NCBI GenBank assembly: GCA_026119935.1
Contig: JALRMH010000025.1
Location: 248,001-312,000, forward strand
DNA: 64,000 bases
Origin: Endothia cerciana
Lineage: Eukaryota; Ascomycota; Sordariomycetes; Diaporthales; Cryphonectriaceae
Direction of reading: 5' to 3'
Shown: positions 21,475-33,731 of the stretch, piece after piece
Position numbering within the stretch: position 1 is the stretch's first letter
How the letters are laid out: each line of letters opens with the position of its first letter
Translations under genes and position numbers: made by a program
The notes under the pieces: generated by a model
Seen by the model: only the letters and a program-made list of their open reading frames with translations
What the model was told of the DNA's origin: nothing
The model's database searches: none

Positions 21475-23374
21475 ATGCAGGCCAGCCAGGCCACTCAAGG
21501 CTGTTGGACATGCAAGAGTGAGTATTTCCACGAGCCTCCTTACATCATGCGCCACATGCCCCGGTCCCCCCTTCCGCCGGCCACGATGTCTCTCAAAGGA
21601 TGACGGCTAGTCTCAGCTGCTTCTGGCATGGGTTCTTACTAACGCCCTCGACCACCCGCATACAGGACGGAAAATTGGCTGTGATAAGGGTCTTCCCGCG
21701 TGCAACAACTGTACAAGAACGGGTCGGCAATGCCTCGGATATGGGATTAGGCTCGTATGGCCTGATATACCGGATGGGCGCAGGAAGATACCCAAACTCC
21801 CCACCACTCACACCGATCCGGAACGCGACCACTCACTGGGGTTTCACTACGGCCAACAGTTCCTCAACATATCATTCGATGATATCGAGCAGAGCCGCGC
21901 CGGCCTCGGGTCCTTGTCTCTTCACAGCAACCCCAACACCCGGCCGCAGCAGAGTCTCACCCTTGTACCCGAGCTTCGGGGACAAGAGGCTGACCTGCTC
22001 CTATATTGTGAGCTGCGTTGCCTCTCTCCCCCTGACGTACTCTAACCTCCCTGAAGACAAGGAAAGAATTGCTGGCATGATATCCACCATCGATGCCAAC
22101 AATGGATTCCGACAAGAAATACTCCCCATGGCGGTGGCAGGCAGTAGCTTCGCCGCGAAAGGTCTCCTCAATGCCATCCTCGCCCTATCTGCTTTTCACC
22201 GATACGGCTCTGGTGCCGCTTTGCCTTACAAAACGAATGCGCTTCAGCTGCTATCCCACTCACTGGAGAAAGAGTCCATCCTCGACGGACAGATCGAGCC
22301 CCAGATCGCTGCATCCATGATGCTGTGCGTGTACAATGTAAGCCGCTCTCCCGAATGCGCCTTGCAGTGGTGATGCTGATGGAGATCAGGTGTTTGATGA
22401 GGGCGAAGGCAATTGGCATCTTCATCTGAACGGCTCCAGGAGTCTGTTGCACCAATACGCCAGCAAGAAAGGCGGTCCCCTGGACTATAATTTCCTGAAT
22501 ACCTGGTTTTTATACCATGCAAGTACTCTCTCTTCGGTCTTGCGAAGCCCCATTGTGACGCTTTGGGAAGACTTTAAAAAATAAAACACTCCGGGCTCCG
22601 CAACAGGATTCTAATTCGTCGCAGGAAATCCTCGGTGCTTTCAGTCAGCCACACAAGCATCGATACGAGGGCACTGCGTCACTTGAGCTGATCAAAGGCA
22701 GTGAGCTCGACAAGAGCATCGTATGTCCTACCGGCACCGTCCTCTTTTCCTCTGCTGACCAGGTTATCGCCTAGATAATCGGCTCCCTCGGCTGCTCCAT
22801 CGAGATCATGGAGATTATCCACCACATCAACCAGCTGCGCTCCATCGCGGCCCGCAAGGGCTCCGAGGAAGATCTGCGGCCTGACTATCCCTCGGTAATG
22901 TGGACGTGTCGGGGCTTACAGGACCGCCTCTCCCGGCTCCAGCAGCGACTCCCGCCCGAACACGAGCAGCACACGATCAAGGAGCAGACCAAGATCCATC
23001 TCACCGCCGAGCTGTATCGCATTGCCGCCGTGCTGTACCTACGCGTCGTCTGCCCCGACGTCAAGGCCACCAGCCAGACCTCCGAGTGGCTAAATCTGGC
23101 ATTCGAAGTGCTCGCCGGCCTGGAGATCTGCACAAGCCCCTGGCCGCTGTTTGTGGTGGCGTGCGAGTCACAGACAGACCAGCAGAAGATCCAGATCCTC
23201 CGGGCTCTGGACAGGATGGATGAGGATCGGAAGATCGGGAACATATTCGTATTGAGAAGTCTAATTGAGAGTTATTGGAAGCAGCAGCTCCTCCAGGCGG
23301 ATGCGGACAGGGCCAAGCCGCTCAGGTGGTGGGAGTTGATGGATTTTGATACCGCCGCGCCCTGGTTCATCTAA
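21475..23374 (+). CDS. Zn2Cys6 transcription factor with fungal-specific regulatory domain
   Basis: Six exons (21475-21517, 21666-22007, 22057-22337, 22390-22518, 22625-22720, 22775-23374) join in frame to 496 residues. The first intron splits the zinc cluster. The spliced motif is C-WT-C-KRRKIG-C-DKGLPA-C-NN-C-TRTGRQ-C at residues 10-37, a complete Zn2Cys6 DNA-binding domain at the N-terminus. The rest is helical and matches the layout of the large fungal_trans_2-type regulators (FRQEILPMAVAG, LLNAILALSAFHR, NWHLHLNGSRSLL). Exon 4 ends in CAT|GCAAGT, a GC donor; no GT donor there keeps the frame. An alternative in-frame ATG at 21391 would add 28 residues without typical features. Target genes are unknown; the nearest accessory genes are the P450 and SDR 5-8 kb downstream. 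Confidence 0.9.
22519..22624 (+). other. GC-AG intron in the Zn2Cys6 gene
   Basis: The intron of 106 nt begins GCAAGT, the strong consensus for the minor GC donor class, and ends gtcgcag. Splicing gives ...FLYH|EILGAF in phase 0. GT-initiated alternatives nearby shift the frame. Confidence 0.8.
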
Positions 23375-26300
23375 TCACCGGATGGAGCGACAGAGCGATC
23401 AGTGAATCGACTCCTTTGTGCTTAAACACAAGGACCAGGAGATGTAGGCGCTTCGAAACCAACAAGACTTCCGTTGACTGCAGATGCCGCGAAAGTTTTT
23501 CAAGGAGGGGTGACGTACGGGATGCTACGGGCTGACAACGCAGGGTTCGGTAGAAGGGTATGCATTTATGACTGGATGAAGTTGCTATTCAGGAGGTCGG
23601 TTACCTGGTGGAATGCATTTGCTCTGGCTCTCTTCGGATGGAAAGACCTTTTAACGAAGCAATTCGGTGTTCTGACATCTCATGAGGGAAAATGCTACGT
23701 GTGGCGATCTTTCATGCATCTCCAGAACAGTTGAGGAGTGCACCCGGACGATGAAAGAAGAGTTATGACGCTTCGGTTATGTGTCAATACAAGCTTCTAG
23801 TACGACTTGAGCTCTCAGAAGGTCCTGAGCGCTCTCGACGTGGCAAGGTCCAAACAGATGCTGCAGCTGTCAGGCTAGGTTGACTTGACACTACACAGCA
23901 GGCTATGACAGTTCGTCCCAGTGCACGAGCGCCAGAGAAGACGGGTTTTGTCGGCTGATGCAGAATCTAGAGCACACCTTGGGCATCACCAGCCTGGTGC
24001 TGACGGGCGGCGGCACATTGGGTATCATGGCTCACAAGCGCAGCTTGTGCGCGCGCGGACACACGGATCGACCACACGGGTACGTACCTCGAGGCGATGA
24101 CATCGTACATCAACGACACCCTGAATGAGATATGTGGTAGTATCATGCCCATAGCCTCGATGGCGAGCTCGTAGGCAACATCGGTGGACTACGTAGTTAT
24201 TTACAGGAACGTACGAGGATCGGACTCAAGGGGGGAATGGGTGGATAACGAAGAGTCGAGGAGTACTCCTCACATCTCTTTCATTTGTCCTTTTATTGTG
24301 CTTACTCGCGGACTTGAAGGAATAGTCGGTTAGAAGGCTGAGCACGGGTGAGGAAAAAAGTTGATCTGTAGGGATCTTGATAATCTATACTACTTCGCAT
24401 AATAGGAGTTGATGTAATTAACCTCGCAAGGCACACGCCATGCATCCGATTCCATGCTGAGAACCTCAGCCTTTAGTCTCGTATCTCAGGCTTTTGCGAA
24501 ACATCCTCCGTAGAGCAAGCTTCATCAGGGTGGCTTCCGGATTTCTACACCATAATGTAGATGCCTCGTATCCACGATGCTGGTGATTCCAGAATCGCTA
24601 CGGAAGAGAAACTTCTTTGACGTCTTACTCTTGTGTCCTAGACAGCTTGTATGCATTGTAGTTGGTGATGATAACATGCCAGACACACTTCTCATCTTCC
24701 GGGGGAGGGGGGCGGAGGTAGCACAATATATAGCCTCTATAATCACATCTAATTCGTGTATACAAGGACCAGAAAGATGTAGCACTGATCACCATAACTT
24801 TGCGAAATATCTTGATGGCACGAACATCCCAATTTGTCGACGTCAGTTGAGTTATATATATATGGGCGAGGTCCCATTCGGGATGGAAGTTGATGATATG
24901 GAATAGCAGGTTTCGCCAGAAGTCGTGGGCGACAATCCGAGCAGCGCAACATAGGAACAGTAGGTAATGTGCAACGCTGTCTCGTATCGAGCGGACGACA
25001 GACACGACGGTAGGGATGAGGGATGGACATGAGGAGCTGATTTATAGTGTTTTCAGCCCTCGGGCGTGTTTCGACTCTTCCCCGCCTTCTTCTCCAAGAC
25101 AAAGTCAGCCCCGTCCTACTAAGCCCCAGAGGACACCTAGGTAACTATGAAGACGCCAAGTCTCGAAGCTGTCACGTAGTAGGGGTCCGAGACGGTTGAT
25201 AGGACGAATAGCATCAGAGATATTATACAGTTGTATTCGTGACTGAGTCGCTCGTTCGCTCGAATGCCCACCCTGCGGGCAAATGGAACCTGTAGACGGG
25301 TATTGCCCGAGGAGTGGATACCTATATATGTAAATCACTACGCTGGTTCTTGATTATTCCGTCGATATCTAGTCAAGAGGAGGCACTTTTTCAAGGCCTA
25401 GCTCAGCATGTCAGAGTGCTAAGGAGCACGGGATAGTGTCCCTCAAATTCACCACAGATGTGCTGAGGATTGTCGTAGTTGAACTGCAACCTAGCAACCT
25501 ATGTAGGATTCACCGAGTCATCATCATTGTCGACTTTGGCCTACCTGTAGCCATAATGGCAGCAGCTCAGTGGGAGCCGCGGCTGCCCCAATTAGTCACA
25601 CATTATACGAATCATTTCTCTCAGACGGGCCTCCGGAGGTCGCGCAATGTATTCTGCGGCTAGTCTCTTCAAGAACATACTGCAATTAGACGACACTGAC
25701 GGAGGGGTACGATACCCTGGCGGGGCCCGGCCCCACCAGAAAAGAGTGGCCCGGCTTGATGATTTTACCTGGCCGAAGCAGAGGGGGACGAGGCCTAGGG
25801 CACCACATTCTGCTGAAATTCAGAAAGCGTTGTTTCACCCTCAGTAAGTCACTAGACCTTTACTAGTCAAAGGCCACAGAACTACCGATAATTCGACCAG
25901 AGTCAGTCTTGAGGACGCCAAAGAGGGGAGACATGAATCTTCTCACATAAGTGCGCTCACTACAGATACAGCATTGTAGCAGATTTCGAACTAGTTCAGT
26001 CAACGTATGGGCTAATTCGTCAAGCCATGAGGTCGATGAGGCTATTTAAAGCGGAACAAACCGCAAGGGGAAAAAAGAGAGGAAGAGGAGGACAAGGAGA
26101 AGAGGAAAATGGCGGCTTCCTGTCTTCTTGGAGATCAGACGGGCGGCTGTTAAAGTCCGAAATATATGACAAGGCCAGCGAATCGCATCATCTATTAACC
26201 CTATCCGTGCCGCCCCTGGCTGACAGTTTAGAACCGTCGCTAGCTTAAGCTCCACATATTGCTTGAAGGGGAATGCAGCTCGAGCTACAGGGACGGGCCT

Positions 26301-28009
26301 TGATCTGTGTGGTCCAAGAATAAGCCTGCATGACCGAAGGATCTACTATGGCACTTTGTATATCCATGCTCACAGCACTATGTACAGAAGTGTTGACACG
26401 ACCAATATCTGCCTTGATTACAAGCGACACGGAGTACTTTCAACTTGGGCAATCATTAGGCAGACCACCAGATATGGGGGAGGAAATAATCTTCCCCCTA
26501 TCCCCGCATCGACATTCCTGTGTAGACTGTAGACGGCTGTCTGACATCGCGAAGGGAAAAAAAATAAAAAAATAAAAAATAAAAATCCCTCTCGGCATAC
26601 CGGCTATCTCATCGATTCGCAGGATTGTAGAGACCCTGGCATAGCATGACTACGTGGTCCTCCTGTACGCTGTCCCCACGTGCATACACACCACACCGTA
26701 CATTCGGTAATACCACGTTGTCCTCAGGATTCTCCTGGAGTCCCGACCCACCCTGGCACTTAGGCCCACCTATAAGGCAAGGCTGGTTACCGTTAACTAA
26801 TTCGATATGTTACCCCCCTGCCACCGGGCCGCACTTGTAGCATACTCGAAACGGTAAAATCAGGCACCAGATTGAGCAGAGCACAGGTAGGCGCTTCACC
26901 GTCTTTAAGTTCGGCACCGGGCCATGCAAGCAGTCCAGACTTCACTCATACAATGCTACCGTGGGCGGCCCCACTAGCGCTGCGGTGCCTGTTTACGCCA
27001 AGGGGGTACCATCGGAGGACGTTGCCCAAACAAAATATGTGTCTCCTGCAACCGCGAAAATCACATCTCTTGTCGGCTGCACTGCCGATAAGAGTCGGAG
27101 GTCCCGGAGACCAGCGGTGCGGGGGCTCAGGGGTATCTAGATGCTCTTCACGATTTTGAGCGGTAGTCTGGAGACGATGAGAAGCATTGAGCACTTTCTG
27201 TACCCAATCTGGACCAAGTCAGGAGCATTCGACCCAAGGATTTGGTCTCATCTGCCGATGATCTTGTGTGGTGGCTTAGTAGACCGGACAGTCTAGGCCA
27301 TCTGCATCAGCCGCAGCAGCGTGAGCAACGCTGATGAATCATTTCAAGCTTGTGAGGCACTGCCGAGGTACATTCACCGATACCTCAGCAGCATGCGGAA
27401 GTCGATAGGGAAGTATTGCTGCGTCTTGCATATATCGCCCATTTTGCGGGGTAGAACAGCCTGCTGGAGCGTTTCTGCCAGGCATCGTGACGCACTCGAT
27501 GGTCAGCTTCTGCTTTCTGACGATCACATAAAGAATGGGTCTGATAGGAGCGACCGTTCTCACAATTGTCAAGGTGGGACCGCAACTCGATATCAGAGCG
27601 GCCTTGTAGGTTCGTGACGTCGTACTGCTAAAGCATGCTGCAGCTCGGCGCCACCCCCAAGGTGACGGGACCAGAGAATCCTGAAGGATCTTGTGGGGAC
27701 AGCGCGAACCAGCCAGGGGTATTGCAAGAATCCCAAGCAGTTTTTTAGTTTGCTTTGAATATTATAATATTTTAATTTTTTGAGGAAATTTCCCACATCC
27801 AGGCTAGCTGCTTAGATCATTTGATTTTGGATGCTACTGTAGTATCAGCATGAACGCGTTTGCAGACCCTTTCTTCCGTGAGGTGACACCACCGTTGATC
27901 TAGATCTTGTCACCTGAAATGCAACCGTTGTGACTTTTCTCCTGCAAAGGAAACCCTCGAAGCTCACGGCACTCAAGACCTCGGATCACACCTCGTCGCC
28001 CTGGAAGCC
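23375..28009. other. Gene-poor stretch of 4.6 kb
   Basis: Numerous short frames occur on both strands, none longer than about 130 codons and none with a recognisable motif. The stretch is more AT-rich than the genes around it, with A/T-rich patches (for example 26558-26586). No long terminal repeats, transposase or reverse-transcriptase motifs were seen. It separates the regulator at 21.5 kb from the P450. Confidence 0.4.
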
Positions 28010-29698
28010 ATGCTGGACTCAATCCTCCTGCTTGTCACCGCCTTGGCAGTATACTACATTACCACTGCAATTTACTGTCTGACGCTTCACCCTCTCGCTG
28101 GTTTTCCTGGACCAAAGGTTTGCGCCTTCAGTCGCATTCCTTACTGGTCGGAGTACTTTCGCGGCCATGACGTCCCGTGGATGAAAGACCTTCACGACAA
28201 ATATGGACCAGTGGTCAGGTTTGGTCCAACCGACCTGAGCTACGCCTCTGCACAAGCATGGCAAGATATCCATGGCCCCAAGGTTACTGAAAAGGCTCAG
28301 GAGTTCTTTCCCCAGCCTGTGAACAGTAAGAGCTAGCCTGGGCATCTGTCGCGAAGGTGGAAGGGAGACGTGATATGGCTGACCGATCCAAGACACCCAG
28401 AGCATACTCACGACCGATCAAGAGTCCCACTCACGTTACCGTCGTCTCTTCGCACCTGCGTTCTCGGACCGGGCGCTGAAGCAGCAGCAGCACTTGTTCA
28501 AAAAGTATGTCGATCTTCTGATGTACAAGATCTCGGAGGTGGGCAACGACGGCAAGAAACCTGTGGAGATGACCCAACTGCTCAACTTTACCACCTTCGA
28601 CGTGATGGCCGAGCTCTGTTTCGGGCAGAACCTCGACCTTCTCTCAAAGAACGAATACAGCCCTTGGGTCCGAGCGATCTTTGAAAGCCTGAAGATGTTG
28701 CCCTTCGTGTCGATCATCTGCTACTATCCGTTCCTAAACACCATCTTCACCCGGTTCGAGCCAAAGTGGGTCACCAAACAAAGAGTAGCTCACTGCAGGC
28801 ATTCAGCTGAGCGCGTCGACAAGCGCCTGGAGCTGGGCTCAGACCAGCCTGACGTGTGGAACCTTGTCATGGAGGCTCAGGAACAGGGCAAGGGCCTCAC
28901 ACTCGAGGAGATGCACTCGAACTCCGAGATTTTCATGCTGGCCGGATCGGAAACGACCGGTAAGAACCCGAGTAGACTGCTGCATCCCCAGCCGTGACCT
29001 TCTATCCGGTTGTGCTGACGTTGAGATTTATCGCAGCAACCCTTCTGAGCGGCGCTATATATTATCTGCTTTGTGACCAGAGAAGGTTCCATATGCTGGT
29101 CGAAGAAGTCCGGAGCAGCTTTCGCAGCCTGGAAGATATCAACTTCGACAGCCTTGCCAACCTAAAATATATGAATGCTTGTGAGTGGCGCATCCATGCG
29201 AGTCTAGCATATCGTTATGATCAGGTTACTGATTGTGCGTCGAACATAGGTCTCAAAGAAGCACTCCGAGTCTACCCACCGGTGCCAATCGGGAGCCCCC
29301 GGTTGGTTCTACCAGGAGGATCGATGATCTGCGGCAAATGGCTCCCGGCAGACACACGCGTATCGGTACATCACTGGTCGACATACCATTCCGAGGCCAA
29401 CTTCAAGGACGCGGACAGCTATATACCAGAACGCTGGCTGGGGACAGATCCGAGATACGCTAATGACAACTTCGCCTCGCACCAACCGTTCGGGTTCGGT
29501 CCCCGAAACTGTCTGGGACAGAGTATGGCAAAGTGTGAGATGCGACTCATCTTGGCCACGATGCTCTTCAAGTACGACCTCGAGCTCTGCGAGGAGAGTA
29601 AGGACTGGGCGAAACAGCAGTCCTACGCCCTGTGGATCAAAGGACCGCTGATGGTCCGCGCAAAGCCTGTGATAGCGCAGGTCAGGCTCAAGATCTGA
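28010..29698 (+). CDS. Cytochrome P450 monooxygenase (CYP65/isotrichodermin-hydroxylase-like)
   Basis: Four exons (28010-28318, 28401-28959, 29037-29180, 29250-29698) give 486 residues, normal for a microsomal fungal P450. It should insert oxygen into a small hydrophobic substrate at the ER with a cytochrome P450 reductase. The N-terminus is a membrane anchor (LDSILLLVTALAVYYITT) followed by the proline hinge LAGFPGP. The I-helix motif AGSETT, the K-helix ExxR (KEALR), PERW and the haem loop FGFGPRNCLG with ligand Cys425 are all intact. The I-helix Thr codon lies at the exon 2/3 junction. For intron 1 the strong donor GTAAGA at 28326 would shift the frame, so the weaker GTGAAC at 28319 was chosen. 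The substrate is unknown; subfamily resemblance is from memory. Confidence 0.9.
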
Positions 29699-30687
29699 TA
29701 TAGCGGCTCGACCGGGTGGTATAAAAAATGAAAATCCAAATAGTTTGTATATGAGAAGAGCTCAAAAATTCACAAAAGAGAATTATATGAGATAAGCCCA
29801 GGCTTGGAATGATGGGGCCGGGGGTGGCGAGCGGGGCAGTCTTTCCGGAAAGCACTATATGCGAAAGCTCTGCCGTAGAGATAATTCTTCGCTGGTGAGT
29901 ATAAGATAGGGCCATTCGATAACGTTGAAAAGACAGTTTGACCAAACTCCTCCTAGACTGGCGACGGAGCACTCGTTTCTCCTCGGCGCGGGCGGAGGAG
30001 CATGACAGGGCAGATGGTTTGATTCTGAAGTGTCAGAATCGACTATAAGGTCATGGAGACAACATTTGACATGCAAGGCCACAAACGAAATGTTAAAGAG
30101 GGTGAGGGGCGAAGCTGTGGCCACGAGGGAGAGGCAGAAGCAATATCAGGAGGAGAGCGCGAATCCCGAAAAGGAGTTCTTGCTAAATGGGATGCAGAGA
30201 GGAAGGCCGGAGCAATGTCTGTCGACACAATACAAGAGCTACTGGGGGTAATCTCTTCCCATTTTGGATTCAGCTTCAGCTAGCATGACCATACAAGCTG
30301 GCACTCGGGGTAGATCCAATATTGAGCGAAACAAAGCGCCGATCAATGCCAACGTCAAGAGGGTTCTCGTTAATCAGGGGTAGATTGTACCAAAAAAGGC
30401 AAGTTGTTATGGTACTAGAAACCATGGAAATGGAGATCAATGTGGTGGTAGATGATAGGCTGGAGGGATCCAAGGTCGAGGAAGTCTTGGTCGTGCGAAA
30501 TGATATCGTGCAGAGCGGAAAGCCGCTGGTTTCTTATGAGGTCTGCAGAGTTCAGCGACTATTGAATAGATGAAAGAAAATTGATTCCATGGGATTCGGT
30601 TTGCTCAGAATAAGATGCATCCATATTCTATTCTTGCCATCCGAATGCTGGTGCGTCCGGAGAGACCTCCGAAGTCAATTGAACAGC
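29699..30687. other. Intergenic between convergent P450 and SDR genes
   Basis: Shared 3' side of the two genes. Purine-rich frames around 30030-30283 and 30322-30573 lack any domain and are not called. Confidence 0.4.
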
Positions 30688-31769
30688 CTATGCCGCCACC
30701 TCCGCACCCGTGATCCTCTTGTAATCTGCAGCAATGTACTTCCATACTATCTCTGCAGTGCCGTCATTTCTAAACTGATGCAGCAGTTCCTCAGCCTTGG
30801 GTGAAGCACTCTCGCCTTTGTTATCGACGCTATACATACCACTACCTGTCTGGCCGTCACTTCCCCTGGCCAGCCCCAGGTTCCCACCCAACGGTACACC
30901 TCCAATGCCCACACCATGCTGCCGAGCCGGATACCTAGCGGTTGTAGCAAGGAACACGTGCCGCCCGGCACACTCGTCAGGTGAGGTCTCGATGAGCGGC
31001 GCTAGGACCTTGCTAATGGCGATGATGATGGACAGCCCGAGGGTCGGCTGAACGTCCCGCATGATGCCGCTTTTGACGACTCCTGGGGCGGTATGGACGA
31101 AGCTGACGTTGGGCGCACGACGGGCAGCCTCTTCGAGTAGCAGGGTCTGGACGGATGCGCCCTGGTCACGCCACTTGTATAGACCAAAGCCGGTGCCCGC
31201 GATGTTGCTGGTGTCGATGGGGCCCTCATATGTCGCGGCTCCAACACTGATAACGCGACGGATGGTCTTCGCATTTTGTAACAGGGGGGAGAAGGTTGAG
31301 GGTAAAGCGCATGCGCCCGTGCATGGTGATGCTGGAGGCTAGTGGGAGGCCTTCGGATGTTACTTTGAGATTGTTAGTGAGGTGTTAGCAAGACGAGGGG
31401 AGCCAAGGGTAGCAGACCCTTTGTAAACGCCATGGTCCCTTGAGTCTGGAACAGAAGATTGATCGCCTGCTCTTTGCTCTTGACCTGGCGGCACACATCA
31501 TCAATGTTCTTCAAGAGGCTAATGTCGGCCTTGATGAATTCGAAGGTGCCATCTGCGTTTGTATTCTGACATTCCTTGATGATCCGGTCGGCAGACTCCT
31601 GAGAGCGCCCTATGATGTAGGCCCGGGGCCGAGGGGCATATCTGGCAAAGGCCTTGACGGTGTATTCGCCCACGCCACTGGTGCCCCCTACGAAGACCGC
31701 TACCAGCGGGTCAGGAAACGTGGCGGCGGTGCGCTTGTTTGACTCGACGACTTCAGATAGTGAGACCAT
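30688..31769 (-). CDS. Short-chain dehydrogenase/reductase, frameshifted in a C6 run
   Basis: Minus-strand NAD(P)-dependent SDR. Exon 1 (31769-31418) encodes MVSLSEVVE and the Rossmann motif FVGGTSGVGEYT, then IIGRSQESADRII and DISLL. A 55-nt intron (31417-31363) follows, then an exon to 30688. Within exon 2 the frame reading GRMRFTLNLLP must change to the one reading LLQNAKTIRRVISVGAATYEG. The switch falls in a run of six C (coding strand, 31284-31289), where five would keep one frame. After it the protein reads on normally (HTAPGVVKSGIM, ATTARYPAR) to the stop. The usual YxxxK catalytic pair is not obvious; the corresponding position reads ITMHGRMR. So this is either a recent pseudogene or a homopolymer sequencing error. 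It is convergent with the P450. Confidence 0.72.
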
Positions 31770-32098
31770 TGCAATAGTTGTGGTTGTTGTGAGTCCAGGC
31801 TGGATGACCGGTCTCATCCACGGAGCTGGACAGCCCAGCTGCCTTTATATTACTCACCATCCCCTGGTGTGCCACTGTACTATTACGGCCGCGCCGGCAG
31901 TATGGCAACATGACGCCCCGAACAAGACTAATTATCGCTGATAATGGCGAGAAATGCTCAAAGAGTTGCGCTAAGCCGAGTAGAGCGACACGAGCTTAAA
32001 AAGGAAAGGGACCCAGAAATCATAACACGGCTACTAAGTAATGCAGGGGCCTATCAATCCACCAGGAGCTGCATCATGTGTGCTGTTTCGGGTATGTA
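31770..32098. other. Intergenic: SDR promoter and regulator 3' end
   Basis: 329 bases between two minus-strand genes, with no coding frame. It holds the promoter of the SDR and the 3' flank of the Zn2Cys6 gene. Confidence 0.45.
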
Positions 32099-33731
32099 TT
32101 ACAGGTGCCCAGTCCACGGGTTGGTACGCCATGGAAATTTTGCCCCAGCGCCTGAGAAATGGGATGCAGACTTGCGATTTTCACACATTATACGGCACAG
32201 AGTGCTGAACATACCATTTAATTCTCCCAGACTGGTACTTGTCATGTTATGATTCAAAACGCAGGAGACCTGCTTCTTAACACCTAAGCTCGATGTGTGG
32301 TTTTGCATAGCAGAGACTTTGAGCAGCCATTGCTTCAATGCTGACTCCAATAACGCCGCCCTCTTGTGTGCCCACCAATAAGCCGTCGAGGGCAGCAGTC
32401 TTCTCACGGCTCGATAAAAGTGATAGAGCAGGATAAGTGCGTGTGGATCGCCCCGAGCAACCATTGACGCGAAGGTGCCACGACACAATGTTGGGAACGA
32501 TAGGACGTGCCTTGCCAAATTCTGCATCAGACCTGATTCGATCAAGTCAGAAACTTGATGTCCACTTTCGGGTAACAACAAGAGGATAAGCGAAAGCTGT
32601 TCAAGAATGTGTGAATATCCATCAGGGGCTTCACCGGAAGCCTCGTACCGTCCTGGGAAAGGATCTGGGATTTGGTCCACGACGCCATTATCCGCACCCT
32701 CTAAAGACGATGGAGCGATATCGAGAAGTTTTGAAGTAAGCGGGCGTTGGTAAGAGAGGAGGTTCTGGTATCCGGCTAAGGTGTTCTCGCTCAGATGCAC
32801 TTGTGTTGCTAGTGTGTCCATAGAGCTGTGCTGAATATACGGCATTAATGATGATCTCTGCACGGCCGCCAGCGGGAAGCTTCTGAGGAACATCTCCTTC
32901 AAACTGGAGCAGAACGAAAATATGTGGTCTTCCGATGGGTCGAATGATGACGCCTCCTTGTCATTCTGGGGGACGAAAGAGTCCGTTTCAGCCCATACTT
33001 CAAATTGGAGCAGCACGGACGTCGCAATGAACGCATCGGGATGTGAGGTAATGAGGTCGTTAGACAGTGTGAGACGAAATCTGGACAATGAACGACACAG
33101 GTGACTGGTCGCAGCGGTCGGGTATGTCAAGTCGTCTGGCCGAAGAAAGGTAAGATGGCGTGCTGAAACACATAAGATGGCGTTCATCAGAAAGTCAAAC
33201 TCGAAGCAGAGCTGAGAGATATACTCCCAGGCTGAACGCTCAAAGAGAAGGGTCTGGCATGTGCTTGTCTGGAAGTGATGAAACAATCGCAGGTCGAACA
33301 GATTCACATCCGCCCTGGTCGACGTGGGGCTCGAGAGAGTGCTCTGCGTGGGCATTGAGACCGGAGTCGGGCTTAAGCCTCTCCCATTTCCTTGCCTAGT
33401 GCGGAAACAGCGGTCTCCCCTCCTGTTGCAGTTCTCACACGGGTCTGCTTCGTCGCACTGCCATGCATCCCATCAGCTTCGTGGAAAAGATTGGGGGGCC
33501 ATGCGCTGGTCTACGTACCTTGACCCGCCGCCTCTTGCAGTTCTGGCAACCTTTTCTAGACTTGCGATGGGACCGCCGTTGCCTGGAGGGATCCAGCGTC
33601 CTCGGAACCTCAGAGAGGAGTTGATATTCCTGATCTGACTGGGATGCTGAACAGAGAACGAAGGTATTGGTGAAGTCACCGATACATGGGGCGGCTGTCG
33701 CTTTCTCACCAGGGTGCTGCTTGTAGTGCAT
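32099..33731 (-). CDS. Zn2Cys6 transcription factor, Upc2-like N-terminus
   Basis: Two minus-strand exons (33731-33519 and 33457-32099; intron 61 nt) give 523 residues. As in many fungal regulators, the intron splits the zinc cluster. Spliced, it reads C-QN-C-KRRRVK-C-DEADP-C-EN-C-NRRGDR-C near residues 63-88, preceded by RRSHRKSRKG, the start typical of the Upc2/sterol-uptake-type group. The remainder is a helical fungal-specific regulatory domain (FDFLMNAILCVSARHL, LRPDDLTY, FIATSVLLQFEVWA). The far C-terminus (from about residue 490) has unusual composition and might be read through a missed last intron. It lies upstream of the SDR on the same strand and near the P450, so it is the natural candidate for a local regulator; this is positional inference. 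Confidence 0.88.
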
